A stretch of 52,500 bases of DNA from Letharia columbiana (Eukaryota; Ascomycota; Lecanoromycetes; Lecanorales; Parmeliaceae), in contig NW_023501118.1 in assembly GCF_014066305.1 (NCBI RefSeq), positions 1 through 52,500 on the forward strand. Reading direction: 5' to 3'. A model generated the notes under the pieces. It worked only from the letters and a program-made list of their open reading frames with translations. It searched no databases and had not been told where the DNA came from. Shown piece after piece: positions 36,553 to 48,200 of the stretch (positions within the stretch are counted from its first letter, which is position 1; every line of letters begins with the position of its first letter). Made by a program: the position numbers and the translations under genes.

Positions 36553-39135
36553 TTAGACAGGTATACTACAAGACCCGTCACAAACCCACATAGCGACAAT
36601 CTTTTGATTAAAATTATCATCCGTGCCATAAGGCTCCTGCGTCAGATCCAGCACATCACTCGTAATAGTTGCGCTCCCCGCATCGCCATACGACTGCGCA
36701 TAGATCTCCGCCGTAGCGTTTCCGTGCACGGCAATCGACGACGCTTTTCCAGAGATCCCCCCAGTAACGTTTCCGCCTCCAGCCCCAAAGCACGCAACGT
36801 CCCCATTATGATCCGTTTTAGTAAAGAGGCATACGACCGGCTGGTCGGGCATACCAGCAGGGAGGGTGGCGTTCCAGCCAGCACCGGCGCCGTCAGCACC
36901 GCTCGTAGGCGCAGAAGCCATTGCGGCCGCAAAATGCTTGTCGGCGGCGGTCTGATTGGTGGTATATGATACCAGCGATTGAGTTGGGCCACCGCGGGGT
37001 ATTTCGGCTCGGACATCGTACCAGCTTATTGAGGCGCCAGCGGGCATGTTCAGGGTGTCTACCTTGCTGCTGTCGAATCCGAGACTACCGCGTTGGATAT
37101 CGTACTGGCCGGCTGGCACGCAGAGGCCGCCGCCTGAACCGCTGAGACAGAGGGCCGTGGTGGCGTTTAGGAGGGACTGGAATGGGGCTGGTGCTGGTGC
37201 TGCTAGCTGGTGGCCATTTTGACCGTCGGTGGAGTTGGTGCCGGAAGAGACATTGACGACGATGGGGTTGTTGGTTGGATCTAGGGGTATGACGGTTCCG
37301 CCAATCTCGAGGGCGGCGGAGAGACCACAGGCAATGGCTACTGGTTGTCCTGTGATCGTCATGTTGTAGTCAGGGATGTTCAGTGAGTTCGCGGCATCCG
37401 AAACCAATTTGCAATCGCCATTAGGGGCGGGGATGATTCTGTTGTATACTTGGTCTGCTGTCTGTCCGATCACTGGAAGTGTCACCAATGATCGGTTGAG
37501 TTGAAAGCTAGGATGATTGCATTTTGACATGTCATCCCTCATGCTGACACCCCATCTGTCTTGGATTCCCTTCTTGTTGTTGCAATTGATGGTTGCTATT
37601 TGATTCGATCCGTCGCCGCTATTCTTGGGATCATTGATGTTGTAGAATGCGTTCGCTATCTCCGGTAGAGTCATGGCGTAGCCTTCATTGTATTGAATGA
37701 GGAAGGTTATTGAATCGAAATTATCCCACTCGAAGACTAGAGAGAGAACACCGGGTCCGAAGACGGCTGTACAGTTGGGATTCCCTTGACTTTGGCACTG
37801 TTCGTTGCCAGTATGAGTAGCGTCCCCAAAGAAGGCATATTGAAGGGTGCCAACATTGTCAGCGACGGCTGGTAGGTGAGGCTTGCTTTTGAACAGGCCA
37901 GGTAGAATTGCAAACAAGGCAGATATAAGACCACCAACAATCCAACCCACAGGACCAGCTACGGCGAGCGAGGCGACAACACCAAGCGCGAGACCCACAG
38001 CGGCCAGTCCAGCACCTATCCAATTGCCTTGAACGATGTCCAAAAGAACGAAAGCTGGACCAATAGCCAGTCCAACGGCCTGAGCAGCTTCTCTTGCGAC
38101 AAGCGTGACAGCAGAAATTACACCAGCAGCTCGACCCATACCAACAGTCGCCAGGCCCGTTGTAGGTGTCCCAGGCTTGCCTACGCTGTCTTGGAAGGGC
38201 GCAACAGCAGCTCTGGATTCTTCTTCGAGTGTTGGAAGCTTTTTGTCATCGGGCAATGGCTGCGCTCCAATGTTATCAAACTCCGCCTGGGTAACTGAGT
38301 CGGAGTACCAGTCGTCACTGAATGCTGTTGCGGGGAAGCACGTCCTTTTAGACATCTTCGCCTTGCTGCATGTCCCTTGAGCAGTACTATCAACGATAAA
38401 ACTCGGGGTACCTGGGTCTGAGACAACGTCGAACACTCGCGTCCAGTATTGCTCTCCCTGTTGTGGTGTATATCCAGCAGGGAATTCGGTCTTCTGGGAC
38501 CAGATCAGTGGTACTTTTTCAACCCATTTATTTGTATATTTGGTGTAGTATTCGTCTGCGCTAGCAAATATTTTAATAATTGATGGATCCAAGTCTAGGT
38601 TCATGTGTGCCAGGACTCGATCAGCGAAGTCGTAGCATGTGTTAGGGGTGGTGCCAGCTCCTTTCGAGTATGTAGGATTGTCGTTCCAGGCATCAGCCAC
38701 AAGGCCCTTGCCGGTCTGGTGGTCGAAGATCTCCGCATTCGTGAAAGTGATCTCCCCAGTCTGCACAACATAACGTCTAGAATTCGGAGCACTCCAGAAC
38801 CCAATGGGCTTGCCAGTATTAGCGACACCAGTATCTAAGACTCTGATCTGCAGACCACTTGAACCCGGGTTAACAGCAACTTCAACTAGGAGAGGACCAT
38901 CCGCATCAGTACCGCCCACACGAATGCTTGTATGCCCACCGAAGATAGGCTTCCCGCTTTGGGACGAAACAGCTTTCTGATTGAAGTCCACGTCCGTGAC
39001 AACGTATACATAGCGTGATTGAGGCGAGGCTGGCGCAGCCGGTGCGTCTTGTCGAGGCTGGATGTCTAGACTTCGCGAAAGAGCTGTAGAGGTCGAGGCT
39101 GAAATGATGAAGAATCTGCTGTAGTGGAATTTCAT
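36553..39135 (-). CDS. large secreted modular protein, toxin-like architecture
   Basis: This single-exon gene encodes 860 residues. Residues 1-20 form a weak signal peptide and a possible Kex2-type cleavage site (PRQD) follows at 27-30. Residues 40-200 form a globular domain with G-G-H-T-S (H68) and N-T-C-Y-D-F-A (C167). This His-before-Cys order suggests a permuted papain-like (NlpC/P60-type) fold, though the assignment is an inference. Residues 335-415 are strongly hydrophobic and Gly/Ala-rich, compatible with two or three membrane-spanning or membrane-inserting helices. Residues 430-600 are Cys-containing, and 630-660 is a low-complexity linker. Residues 767-855 carry a V-C-L-F...D-H-N-G-D...S-S-I-A-V pattern typical of beta/gamma-crystallin-like Greek-key modules. 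Residues 805-820 recur in the relic at 26,222-26,701. The combination of secretion, a possible peptidase, a hydrophobic segment and a crystallin fold resembles secreted toxins or effectors, but no activity can be claimed. Confidence 0.8.
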   Translation of the reverse strand: MKFHYSRFFIISASTSTALSRSLDIQPRQDAPAAPASPQSRYVYVVTDVDFNQKAVSSQSGKPIFGGHTSIRVGGTDADGPLLVEVAVNPGSSGLQIRVLDTGVANTGKPIGFWSAPNSRRYVVQTGEITFTNAEIFDHQTGKGLVADAWNDNPTYSKGAGTTPNTCYDFADRVLAHMNLDLDPSIIKIFASADEYYTKYTNKWVEKVPLIWSQKTEFPAGYTPQQGEQYWTRVFDVVSDPGTPSFIVDSTAQGTCSKAKMSKRTCFPATAFSDDWYSDSVTQAEFDNIGAQPLPDDKKLPTLEEESRAAVAPFQDSVGKPGTPTTGLATVGMGRAAGVISAVTLVAREAAQAVGLAIGPAFVLLDIVQGNWIGAGLAAVGLALGVVASLAVAGPVGWIVGGLISALFAILPGLFKSKPHLPAVADNVGTLQYAFFGDATHTGNEQCQSQGNPNCTAVFGPGVLSLVFEWDNFDSITFLIQYNEGYAMTLPEIANAFYNINDPKNSGDGSNQIATINCNNKKGIQDRWGVSMRDDMSKCNHPSFQLNRSLVTLPVIGQTADQVYNRIIPAPNGDCKLVSDAANSLNIPDYNMTITGQPVAIACGLSAALEIGGTVIPLDPTNNPIVVNVSSGTNSTDGQNGHQLAAPAPAPFQSLLNATTALCLSGSGGGLCVPAGQYDIQRGSLGFDSSKVDTLNMPAGASISWYDVRAEIPRGGPTQSLVSYTTNQTAADKHFAAAMASAPTSGADGAGAGWNATLPAGMPDQPVVCLFTKTDHNGDVACFGAGGGNVTGGISGKASSIAVHGNATAEIYAQSYGDAGSATITSDVLDLTQEPYGTDDNFNQKIVAMWVCDGSCSIPV

Positions 39136-40561
39136 GATGGACGTTATGATGGTGGTTGGATTTCATGGACAGATGAAAGGTTACGATGCGTTAGATTCGC
39201 GTGGCACAGAATAAGATTTGACAATTGTAAGTGGAAGCTTGAGATTGCTTTCGCTCAAAGCTAATAGACAATGAGAACGTTTGCGAAGTGACTGAGGATA
39301 AAATCACACAAACAGTCCGGACTAAAGGGAAGTCGCAGCGTACTTGAGGGAATAATGGGGGCATCACTTCAGACCAGACAGTCCATTGTTCGAGACACCT
39401 GATTCCGTTCATGTCCACAAACATTGTTCTTCTTGTTGGTCGAGCAAGCTAACACGACACCATTGGACGTGAAACAAGCAGTAGATTGGAGGCAACATGC
39501 CCTTCCATGAGTTCACAGCCACAACGAGCGTTTGACATGAGAGCGATGGGCAGATACAACCCTGGTCTTCCGAGCTTTCGGAATACTGGACGAGGCATTA
39601 GGGGCCAGGGGCGAGTCACAGCGCCCAACAAGCCTTGGAAATCTCTGATGGTACAGCTCGCTGATACGTCTCATTTTCCTGTGAAGGAGCTGGGATTTGA
39701 GGAAGGGTTTTTGGAGCCGTCAATCTGATACTCGTGGCCTGTTTCGCGATCTTCGAATAGCAGCGGGTCGCTTAAGATTGGGCAGAACGCGCTCTCGATT
39801 CGCGGGTTCTTGTGTCGCTTGTGAGTTGGGATTCTGGTTCCGTGTTTCATAAGCGCTTGAGGTAGTCTAAGGGGCTGGTCTTTTGTATTTCCTCCATCTG
39901 TACAGAGGTACGGAGTTCTGCAGCGAGAGTCCTGGGCGCCAAGACTTCCGCGCCAAGATCTCGGATAACGCCCGGCGTGGAAGTTTTACCTGGACAATAC
40001 ACTCAGAAGTGTTTCGGAATTGCGTCTGACCTAAGCTCATTTTCGCCTCGATGCCTCCATCAGGCTCTAAAGTATAGAAGTCCCAAGAGTTAAATCTAGG
40101 CGCGCTCCGGAGACAGTTCTAGGGTCTGCCGTTATAGGGCCGTCTTCCGAAAGCAGGGTCAGGGCTGCTATTAGCGCTGTTCAGGACTTTGCCTGCCAAC
40201 CTTCCCACATGGCATGGAAGGTCTTATGCAGTAAATGCCGAACGAGAGTCAAGAGCTTGTATTATTGATCCATCTGGGCCGAGAGACCCGCGTAGGGAGA
40301 GTCGCGGGCGTGAGAGTCATGCGCGAGCAAGTCGTGAGGGGTAAAGTCGTGGGCGGAAATTTGCACACAGCTGGGCTGCACAGAGAATGGGTGAAGAAAT
40401 GACTTAGGCGCCATGGATTCCGTGGCGAAGGAGACAAATTGCGACAGATAGTACGAGAGTATCCTTGTAGTACATGTCAAAGCTTGACGACTACGTCTGA
40501 AGCATAATCTTTACCCCCAGACAAGTACATATCACCTCTGGTCTTTCTGTGCTGGTGAAGC
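39136..40561. other. intergenic, nothing recognised
   Basis: About 1.4 kb hold the 5' flank of the secreted-protein gene on the left and the 3' flank of the coiled-coil gene on the right. The longest frames (77-80 codons) are uninformative. A short G-rich stretch with repeated GTCGTGRG-like strings lies at about 40,290-40,360. Confidence 0.45.
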
Positions 40562-41854
40562 TCACCCGGCTTCAGGCTCACTATCCGTGATCAGATCATC
40601 CATGATGTTCTGAAGCTGCTTTAGTAAATTCACTTTCTTCTCCATGTCCGCCTTCGATTTGACCAAGATTTTGGCCTGTGCGATCCTGCTCTCCTTCTTC
40701 TGCTGGTACGCGGACCTGAGCTGGTCATCTTCTTTCTCTATGGCATCTATATCTTCCAACCTTTGAAGGAGAGGTCCAACAGTGCCAGATTCTATGGCTT
40801 CGACTGGGAGTCGAGATAAGGGCGTGCCGGCAGTCCGGAAGGAAGAGAGAGACTTAAGGGCCTCGTCCTCGCTCTTCAATGTGGTAGCGTAAGCGTTCTT
40901 AGCAGTCTCGTAGACTGCAGCAACTCCATCGTATTCGCCTTGGGCGTCAGCGGTGCAGGGTTCAAGGCGAATTCGCCAATTCTTCAAACTCAATCTATTC
41001 CGTGATTTGATGGATGAACTTTCGGCTGTGCGGCCTGCGATGGGGTCTCCTTGCGTGTTCCTCTGCTTGCCCCTTCGTATCGCTGTATTTGTGTTCGATA
41101 CCGCGCTCGTAGGGAAGAGCTGAGAATCCGCCGTGTCAGTGGCAGCGATGTCGTCATCTGAGCTCTCGATCCGCGGCTGCTGCGAGGAGCGCTCGCGTGA
41201 GCGCTGAGAGGCTCGAGTGTGTGTTAAGAGTTTAGAGGATGCTTGATCGATGAATGCATTATAGTCTGAATTTTCGGGGTGATCCCCATCGTTCGACGAA
41301 GTTGACTCTGACGAGTTTTGAGAGCGGTGAACATATACCTCCTCGGTATCGTGACGGAGACTGTGAGCAAGACCTTGGCAAACTCTCTTTGCTCGGGATT
41401 GAGAAAGGCTCTTACGCGGCTTCCTTTTAGGCTTCTCGGAAGAGGAAGCTTGCCTGGTTATGCCCCTGGTTGAACGCGATGAGATCGGTTGAACTGAAGA
41501 GCCGTCCCTTAATTGCCGGCGTAGGTTCCTCAGGGGTGCAAAGGTAGGCTTGCAAGGCTCCGAAGTGCGACTATCCACAGCACCATTGACAGCCCCGTCC
41601 AACTGTACAAAGATCTCTTCTTGGGAACAGTTTCTATACAAAAGAATCTTCAAGATTTCCTCCACGGCAGAGAGCGAACTACTCCCAAGCTCTCCCAAAC
41701 TAGCGGTCGTATCCCAGGGCGTAAATAAAGTCGATACGTCAAACCCCCTATCTTCGATTCTCTTCACAGCCCTGGTCTTTCGCTCGTCGGTGCTGTATGT
41801 ACCTGTGCGAGTGACAGTAGGTTCGATGTACTCGGCGCCATCAAGGTCCCCCAT
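40562..41854 (-). CDS. uncharacterised Ser-rich protein with C-terminal coiled coil
   Basis: This single-exon frame of 430 residues is not of a family I recognise. Residues 1-110 contain a short ordered segment (FDVSTLFTPWDTTASLGELG and a helix ILKILLYRNCSQEEIF). Residues 110-300 are Ser/Arg/Gln-rich, low in complexity and probably disordered, with basic patches (EKPKRKPRKSLSQSRAKR) that could be nuclear targeting signals. Residues 300-425 are highly charged and heptad-like (LQRLEDIDAIEKEDDQLR, KADMEKKVNLLKQLQNIM), indicating a coiled coil. There is no secretion signal. It could be a chromatin- or spindle-associated protein, or a gene carried by transposons. The ATG lies 417 bp from the inverted-repeat end of the neighbouring AT-rich element, which may have disturbed its promoter. 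Confidence 0.65.
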   Translation of the reverse strand: MGDLDGAEYIEPTVTRTGTYSTDERKTRAVKRIEDRGFDVSTLFTPWDTTASLGELGSSSLSAVEEILKILLYRNCSQEEIFVQLDGAVNGAVDSRTSEPCKPTFAPLRNLRRQLRDGSSVQPISSRSTRGITRQASSSEKPKRKPRKSLSQSRAKRVCQGLAHSLRHDTEEVYVHRSQNSSESTSSNDGDHPENSDYNAFIDQASSKLLTHTRASQRSRERSSQQPRIESSDDDIAATDTADSQLFPTSAVSNTNTAIRRGKQRNTQGDPIAGRTAESSSIKSRNRLSLKNWRIRLEPCTADAQGEYDGVAAVYETAKNAYATTLKSEDEALKSLSSFRTAGTPLSRLPVEAIESGTVGPLLQRLEDIDAIEKEDDQLRSAYQQKKESRIAQAKILVKSKADMEKKVNLLKQLQNIMDDLITDSEPEAG

Positions 41855-42270
41855 GTGGTCCTTCAGAGCGGCTGTTCCAACATCAGCCCAAACTCAACGG
41901 ACAGAGATCACATTAATCAGGGTATAGAGACTCTGACCTCAAGCCGGCACGGTCAAGGATTCTCGCTACGTTCCGTCGTTCGAGAGGTCTTTGAGCGGTC
42001 TAGCATGGGCGAAGAACGCCCCTGGTGACAGAGTACTTGAGTCCTGCAGCAGCTGCAAGGAGGAGCCGGTTGTCAAAACATAACGTGCTGAGGGACAGCT
42101 CATTGAAAGACTGATACTAGCTGGGATTGCATGCTGTCTGACCTTCAAGGAAACATCATAAGTGCACAAGACGAGAGAGGGAGGTGATATTCGTTACTTC
42201 AAGTGAAAAAAGGACGAGCAAGATGCCGACGCGGGCCATAGTTTTACCCTAACCCTACTTGGTTCGCTCG
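41855..42270. other. flank between the coiled-coil gene and the inverted-repeat element
   Basis: This is the probable 5' flank of the coiled-coil gene. Near the right edge a TTTTACCCTAACCCTACTT string (42,242-42,260) contains almost two CCCTAA units, the sequence of the common fungal telomere repeat. No gene was seen. Confidence 0.45.
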
Positions 42271-45200
42271 GCAGGCGTGAAAAAAAGTTCGGCAGGGGTG
42301 AGTAGATGCTAAGTATATGCACCTCGTCCGGGGTAAAAGGAATACACTTAGTAGATGCCAGCACCTTATTAAGGGTGAAGAAAATTAAATTTAGTTTAGC
42401 GACGTTAGTTTACGCGAGGTAACTTATCTATAAATTTAAAATTTTCTCTTTTATCTATTTACTATTATAAAATTCTATTTTTATTTATATCTAGTATATA
42501 TTATAATATCTAATATATTTATTTAATAAGTTTATAACGCTATCGTAGCGGAAATTATCTAATAATTAAATAATATTAAAATATTTATATCTTATATATA
42601 TATTATATCTATATTATATATATAATATATATATTAATAAATAATTTAGCTTTATTTATTAAATTCTTTTAATAAAAGTAATAATAAATAAGATAACTTA
42701 AAAGTAAAGGGCTTAAAGTCTACTATTTCTCTCTTTATAAATTTAACTTCTATAATAAGATTTATATTATATTAATATTTATATATATTAATTATATATA
42801 GAATATAATTAAGAAAATAAGTATTATTATTAATTAAAGTAGCTAGCGTAAAGTAATAGCTAATAAGATTTAAGATTATATTATTCTATCTAAATATTTC
42901 GAGATAAGTATAAATAAAATTCTTTATTTTATATATATTAGATCGAAGTTTAATAGAGAAAATTATAAGAGTATTTAAGAGATAATTTATTAATATATAT
43001 TTACGATAAACTCTATATATATTAAGTTTAAATATATCTTAGCTAATTAAGACTAGATATAATTTAATTATTTAAAAATTAATATAATCCACTCTCGAAT
43101 AAAGTCTATTAAGATATAGTTTTTAATTAAAAATAATAAAAAGAATAAGAAGAAAGCGATATAAAAGTAAGCGTTTAAATATAGTAAGATTAAATATTAT
43201 TAATATATTTATCGAGATATAATTATCTTATATTAAGCGTATAATCGAGTTAATATTATAGATATTAATAATCTTCAATAAAGATCTAATTCTTTATTTT
43301 ACTCTTATCTAGTCGAGAAACGCCTTAAAACGAAAATCGAGTATTAATATAATACGTTTCTTATAGATTAGTAAATATAAGGCGTATATTATAAAAGTCT
43401 ATAATCGAATACTACGACGTATTAGAATTAATTATCTACGATATTTAAGCGAAATAAAATAAGTATATATAGAGTAGATATTAAGTATATATTTATAATC
43501 TATAGATTATCTTTATTAATTATTTATAGAATAGTAATTTAGAGTTATAATATCGAGTAAGACGTTTATTATCTACGACTATATATATAGATATTAATTA
43601 TTTATAAAAACTTATTTAATTTAGATTATAATTTTTATAAGAGAATTATACTTATATAGATTATTCGATATAACGATATAAATAATATAATAAGTAAATA
43701 TCTTATTATATTAATTCTCTACTTAGTATATATTAAATTTATATAATATTCGATTATTCTTAAAAAATAAGATAAGATAGAGTTACTTAACTATAATATA
43801 CGGTTTAATCTCTATATTTCGAATAATTAAGATCGCTTTTTATTTTTTATATTAATCTTACGCGAAATATATTTTTATTATTCGCTATATTTAATTAAGC
43901 TCTTTAACGCTATCGCGAATAATATTATTAAGATTATTAAGAAGTATAACTTATAAAATTTAACTATATGTAAGTTAAATATATATTAAGTAAGCGCTAT
44001 ATATATACTAATTATTCTTAGAACGCTTTATTATTTTCTTATTTCTCGCGAGTTTTAAAGAGAAATATAATAAAGATTCGCTATAAGCGATTTATTAAAG
44101 TCTAAATATCGAAGATCGAGTTTCTACTTTAATTCGAAAGTAGAGATTATTAAAGTATAAATCTAATATAGCTTTAGTAGATATATAGCTTATAATAAGT
44201 ATATACTACTTCTTTAAACTTTATTTTAATTTTATAAATACTTTAATAGAAATTTAGCGTAAGTATACTTTTAATTAATTAAAAGATAGTAAAGATTAAT
44301 AAATTCGATTAATTACTTACTTTAATAAAGAGTATTATATAATTATATACTATATATATATATAAGTTAAAATCTTTTAATATATTTAATATATAAAAAT
44401 AAATCTAGCTTTTAAAATAATATAAGGGAAGATAAATATTTTCTCGCTTATTAAATAAAACGCGGATATTAATTATAGATATAGCTTATATTCTATTTAT
44501 AATTAATATATACTAACTATAAATAGAAATTAATATCTATTACTACGTTTTTATAAATCTCGAAATATATATCGCTTATTATAAAATATTTATGAAAATA
44601 TTTAGAATACTTAAGAAAGTATCTCGAAGATTTATTAACTTTACTTATATTATTATAAATTAAGATCTTTATATTATAATAGTAAATATAAATAGAAAGT
44701 AAGCTAAGAATTAAATATAACGTATTTTTTATTTAGATTTAGTATATACTAATTTATATAATATAGAATTTAAAGACTTTTTTTATAATCTAGATTTAAA
44801 ATTATAATAAAATAAGTATCTTTAATATATATTAATTTTCTATTAAATATATATTAAGCGTAATTTTATTAAGAAATTTCTTAAATACTTAGCTCGCTTT
44901 ATAATTAATAAGATTTAGAATATAATAAGTATAGAAGATTTAAAAAAGAAGATAAATAGTATATATATAATTTATCTCGAGCTTAAGTTATAAATTAATA
45001 ATAAGAGAGTACTATAGATTCTTATAGAATTTACTCTAGAAAGTTTTAAAGTGAAAGTCGAATAATAATATTATACTTAAAAAAATATAGAAATTAAAGA
45101 GAGTAATTATTTTAATAATAATAACTTTATCGATTATTAGCTATTTAAACTTACTATCTATCTTTAATAAGTTATATACTAAATATATATTAAATATATA

Positions 45201-48200
45201 TTAATAATTATAGATTAAAAAGTTATATATAAGAGATATTTATTAAAAAGAATATAATAAAATAGTAAGAAATTAATTAAATCTAAAGAAATAATAGCGA
45301 AATTATACGAATAATCGTATTTATATTAAAGAAAGATAAGATTAATTTATTTTTTTAACTTAGTATATACTTCGTATATAATTATCTAATAATAATCTTT
45401 TTATCTTAGATCGTAAAAATTAGTAATAAGTCGCTCGACGAATTTAAAATCTAAGTCTTTTATAAAATTTTAAAAATTCTTATAATAGTTTAGATCTAAT
45501 TATTAATATTAATTATAATTAATATAGATTTAGTATAAGCTTAGCTAATACTTAATCTATCGAAATTACTTTATCTCTTTAATTAATTTTAATAAGAAAT
45601 CGCGTAATCTTAACTTCTATCGAGCGTATACTATTATCGCTATCTCTATTATAAGAAAATATATCTAATAATAGAAATCGAAGATATATATATACGTCTT
45701 CGACTTAGATAATCGATGATAAGATATATATATAGCGTATATAGATTAAGCGTTAAAGAATTATCAAATTTAAGTAATAAAGAGAAGAATATAAGCTAGA
45801 TTAAGAGTTATAAAATTTAAAGACTTAAAATATAACTTATATAATTAATATAAAATTAGCGTACGCTTAATATTAATTAACTACTTTATTTAAGATTATA
45901 GCTTAATTTATCTTTATCGCGTAAGATTAAGAAAGTATTATTTTAAAATACGTTTAATATAACTCTAATAGACTTATTTAGAAATCTTCTATCGAATTCT
46001 TTATTTATTAAATTCGAATAATTATTAAGAGTAAGTATCCTCGTTAGAAATCTATTTAGATATTATTAATTACTAATTTTTAAATATTTATTAATATTCT
46101 TAAAATTTCTAATAATTTCTTAATAACGTAAAAAGAGAATAAAATATATACTATATTTTATAACGAAGAAGATTATTAAGCTTTTATTTAAGCTCGAGAA
46201 TTTAAAGAAGTAATAATTATTTATATATTAGAAAAGTTAGATAAGCGTAAATACGAAGTATAAGATTAATATATATAAGATATAAGTCGGATTTAGCTAA
46301 AAATAATAGCTATTTTATATCTTAATATTAAAAATTAATTAGATATAAAAATTAATTATTTATAATAAAGATATATATTAGATATAAGTAAGTAATAAAT
46401 TTTATTTAATATATATTAGCCGACTTTTATCGATAGTAATATTACTTAGTATATATTAAGTCGAAGTCTAGTAAAAGAGAGTAGCGAATATTAAGTATCT
46501 TAATACGATATCTTAATATAAAGATAGAGAATAAGTTATATATATACTAGAATAAAAAAAGAAAGATAAATAATTATATATAAAGACGCTATTTAACGAA
46601 AGTTAGATTTATATTAAATAATATATATTAGATAAAAGCTTTATATATATATAAGATAGATATATAATATCTTAGTATTATTAATAGTATATACTCTATC
46701 TAAGCGATAGAGATAAGATAAGAGAATTAATAAGATTTTAATCTTAGCGTTAGCGATATATATATTAAATATATATCTAATTTTACTTATTAGATAACTT
46801 TTTAAGCTTTTTAATTATTAATATATATTAGATATATATTAAGTATAGAATAAGCGTACTTATAACGGCGGGTATCTTTATGAGAGACTCGAGATAGGAC
46901 GACTTCGAACGATAGCGATAGAGAGGAGAGCCGTTACGCTAAATATATAATTAGTATATACGAAGTATAAAGATCATATATACTTATCTTACGCTTACGC
47001 GTAAATTTAAAAGTTTTATAAGAAATTAATTAAGAATCTCTTATTAATATATACTCGATATAAGCTAAATACGATTAAATATTAATTACAAAATCGTTTA
47101 AGAAAATAAGAGTAGATTTAATAAATATTAAGCTTATATTATATTTGAAATTCGATAAATTAGATAAATTCTTAAATTAAATATAAGTATTTATAGATAG
47201 ATAATAATATATAATAAGCTTATATTTAATATATACTTTATTTATATAACGATAAAATCGAGTTTTATAAATTATAGCGAAGTTAAAATTAATATATCTA
47301 TTTAGCGTTAGCTTAATATATATAATATATATACTTTAACTTACGCGATAGTCTTTATATTAATTATATATCTATTTAAAGAGTTATTTATAAATCTAAT
47401 TCTATAAGATATTAGCTTTATATATATTTAATATATATTTAATATATTTAGACTCGATTAGATAAGATCTAATCGCGTTAATTTCTAGAGAGAATATAGA
47501 GCTTAAGAGCGCTATCGAATATAAGTTTAATATATACTTTATATTTATATAATTTACTTCTCGCTAGCGATAATCTTTATTAAGATAATATTATATCGAG
47601 TTAGATTAATAATTAAATATTATTAATATATATTTAGCTTAAGTTAAATCTTAATATCTATTAACTTCGTAATACTTATTATAAATATATTAACGAAGCT
47701 ATTAATAAATAAGCTTAGATCGTATATATACCTAGTATATTTCTTACTTACTAAGAGCTATTACTCTTAAGTATTAAATATAACTTTATATAATTACGCT
47801 TTATTAATTACGATATAATAGCTATATATTATTAATATATATTTAGAATATATAAAGTATAATAATAACTAATATCTTATCGTTAATAATTAAGAGAATC
47901 GCTTTAAAATTAAATACTATTATATATATTTAATATATATCTAATAGATAATTAAGATATATAAATATATATTCTTAGCTATAGTTATTTAATTAATTAT
48001 ATATACTTAATATAAATATATTATAAAGATATTTTAAATTTATTATTATAATCGTTTATAGTAATATTAATAACGCGAGCTAATTATTAATTTAATATAT
48101 ACTCTCTATTCTTTTAATATATATATAACTTATAAGACGAAATTTAATTAGTATTTATATTAATTATTAACTTTATTATATATATTTAATATAATATTTA

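Noticed and set aside
36604..38838. Several plus- and minus-strand frames of 60-124 codons
   Set aside because: All lie inside the 860-codon secreted-protein frame and are shadows of it.
43140..43440. piggyBac-like transposase relic in the second AT-rich block
   Set aside because: A stop-masked frame gives a vague VDIxD-like segment only. Flanking residues do not follow the family, so no claim is made.
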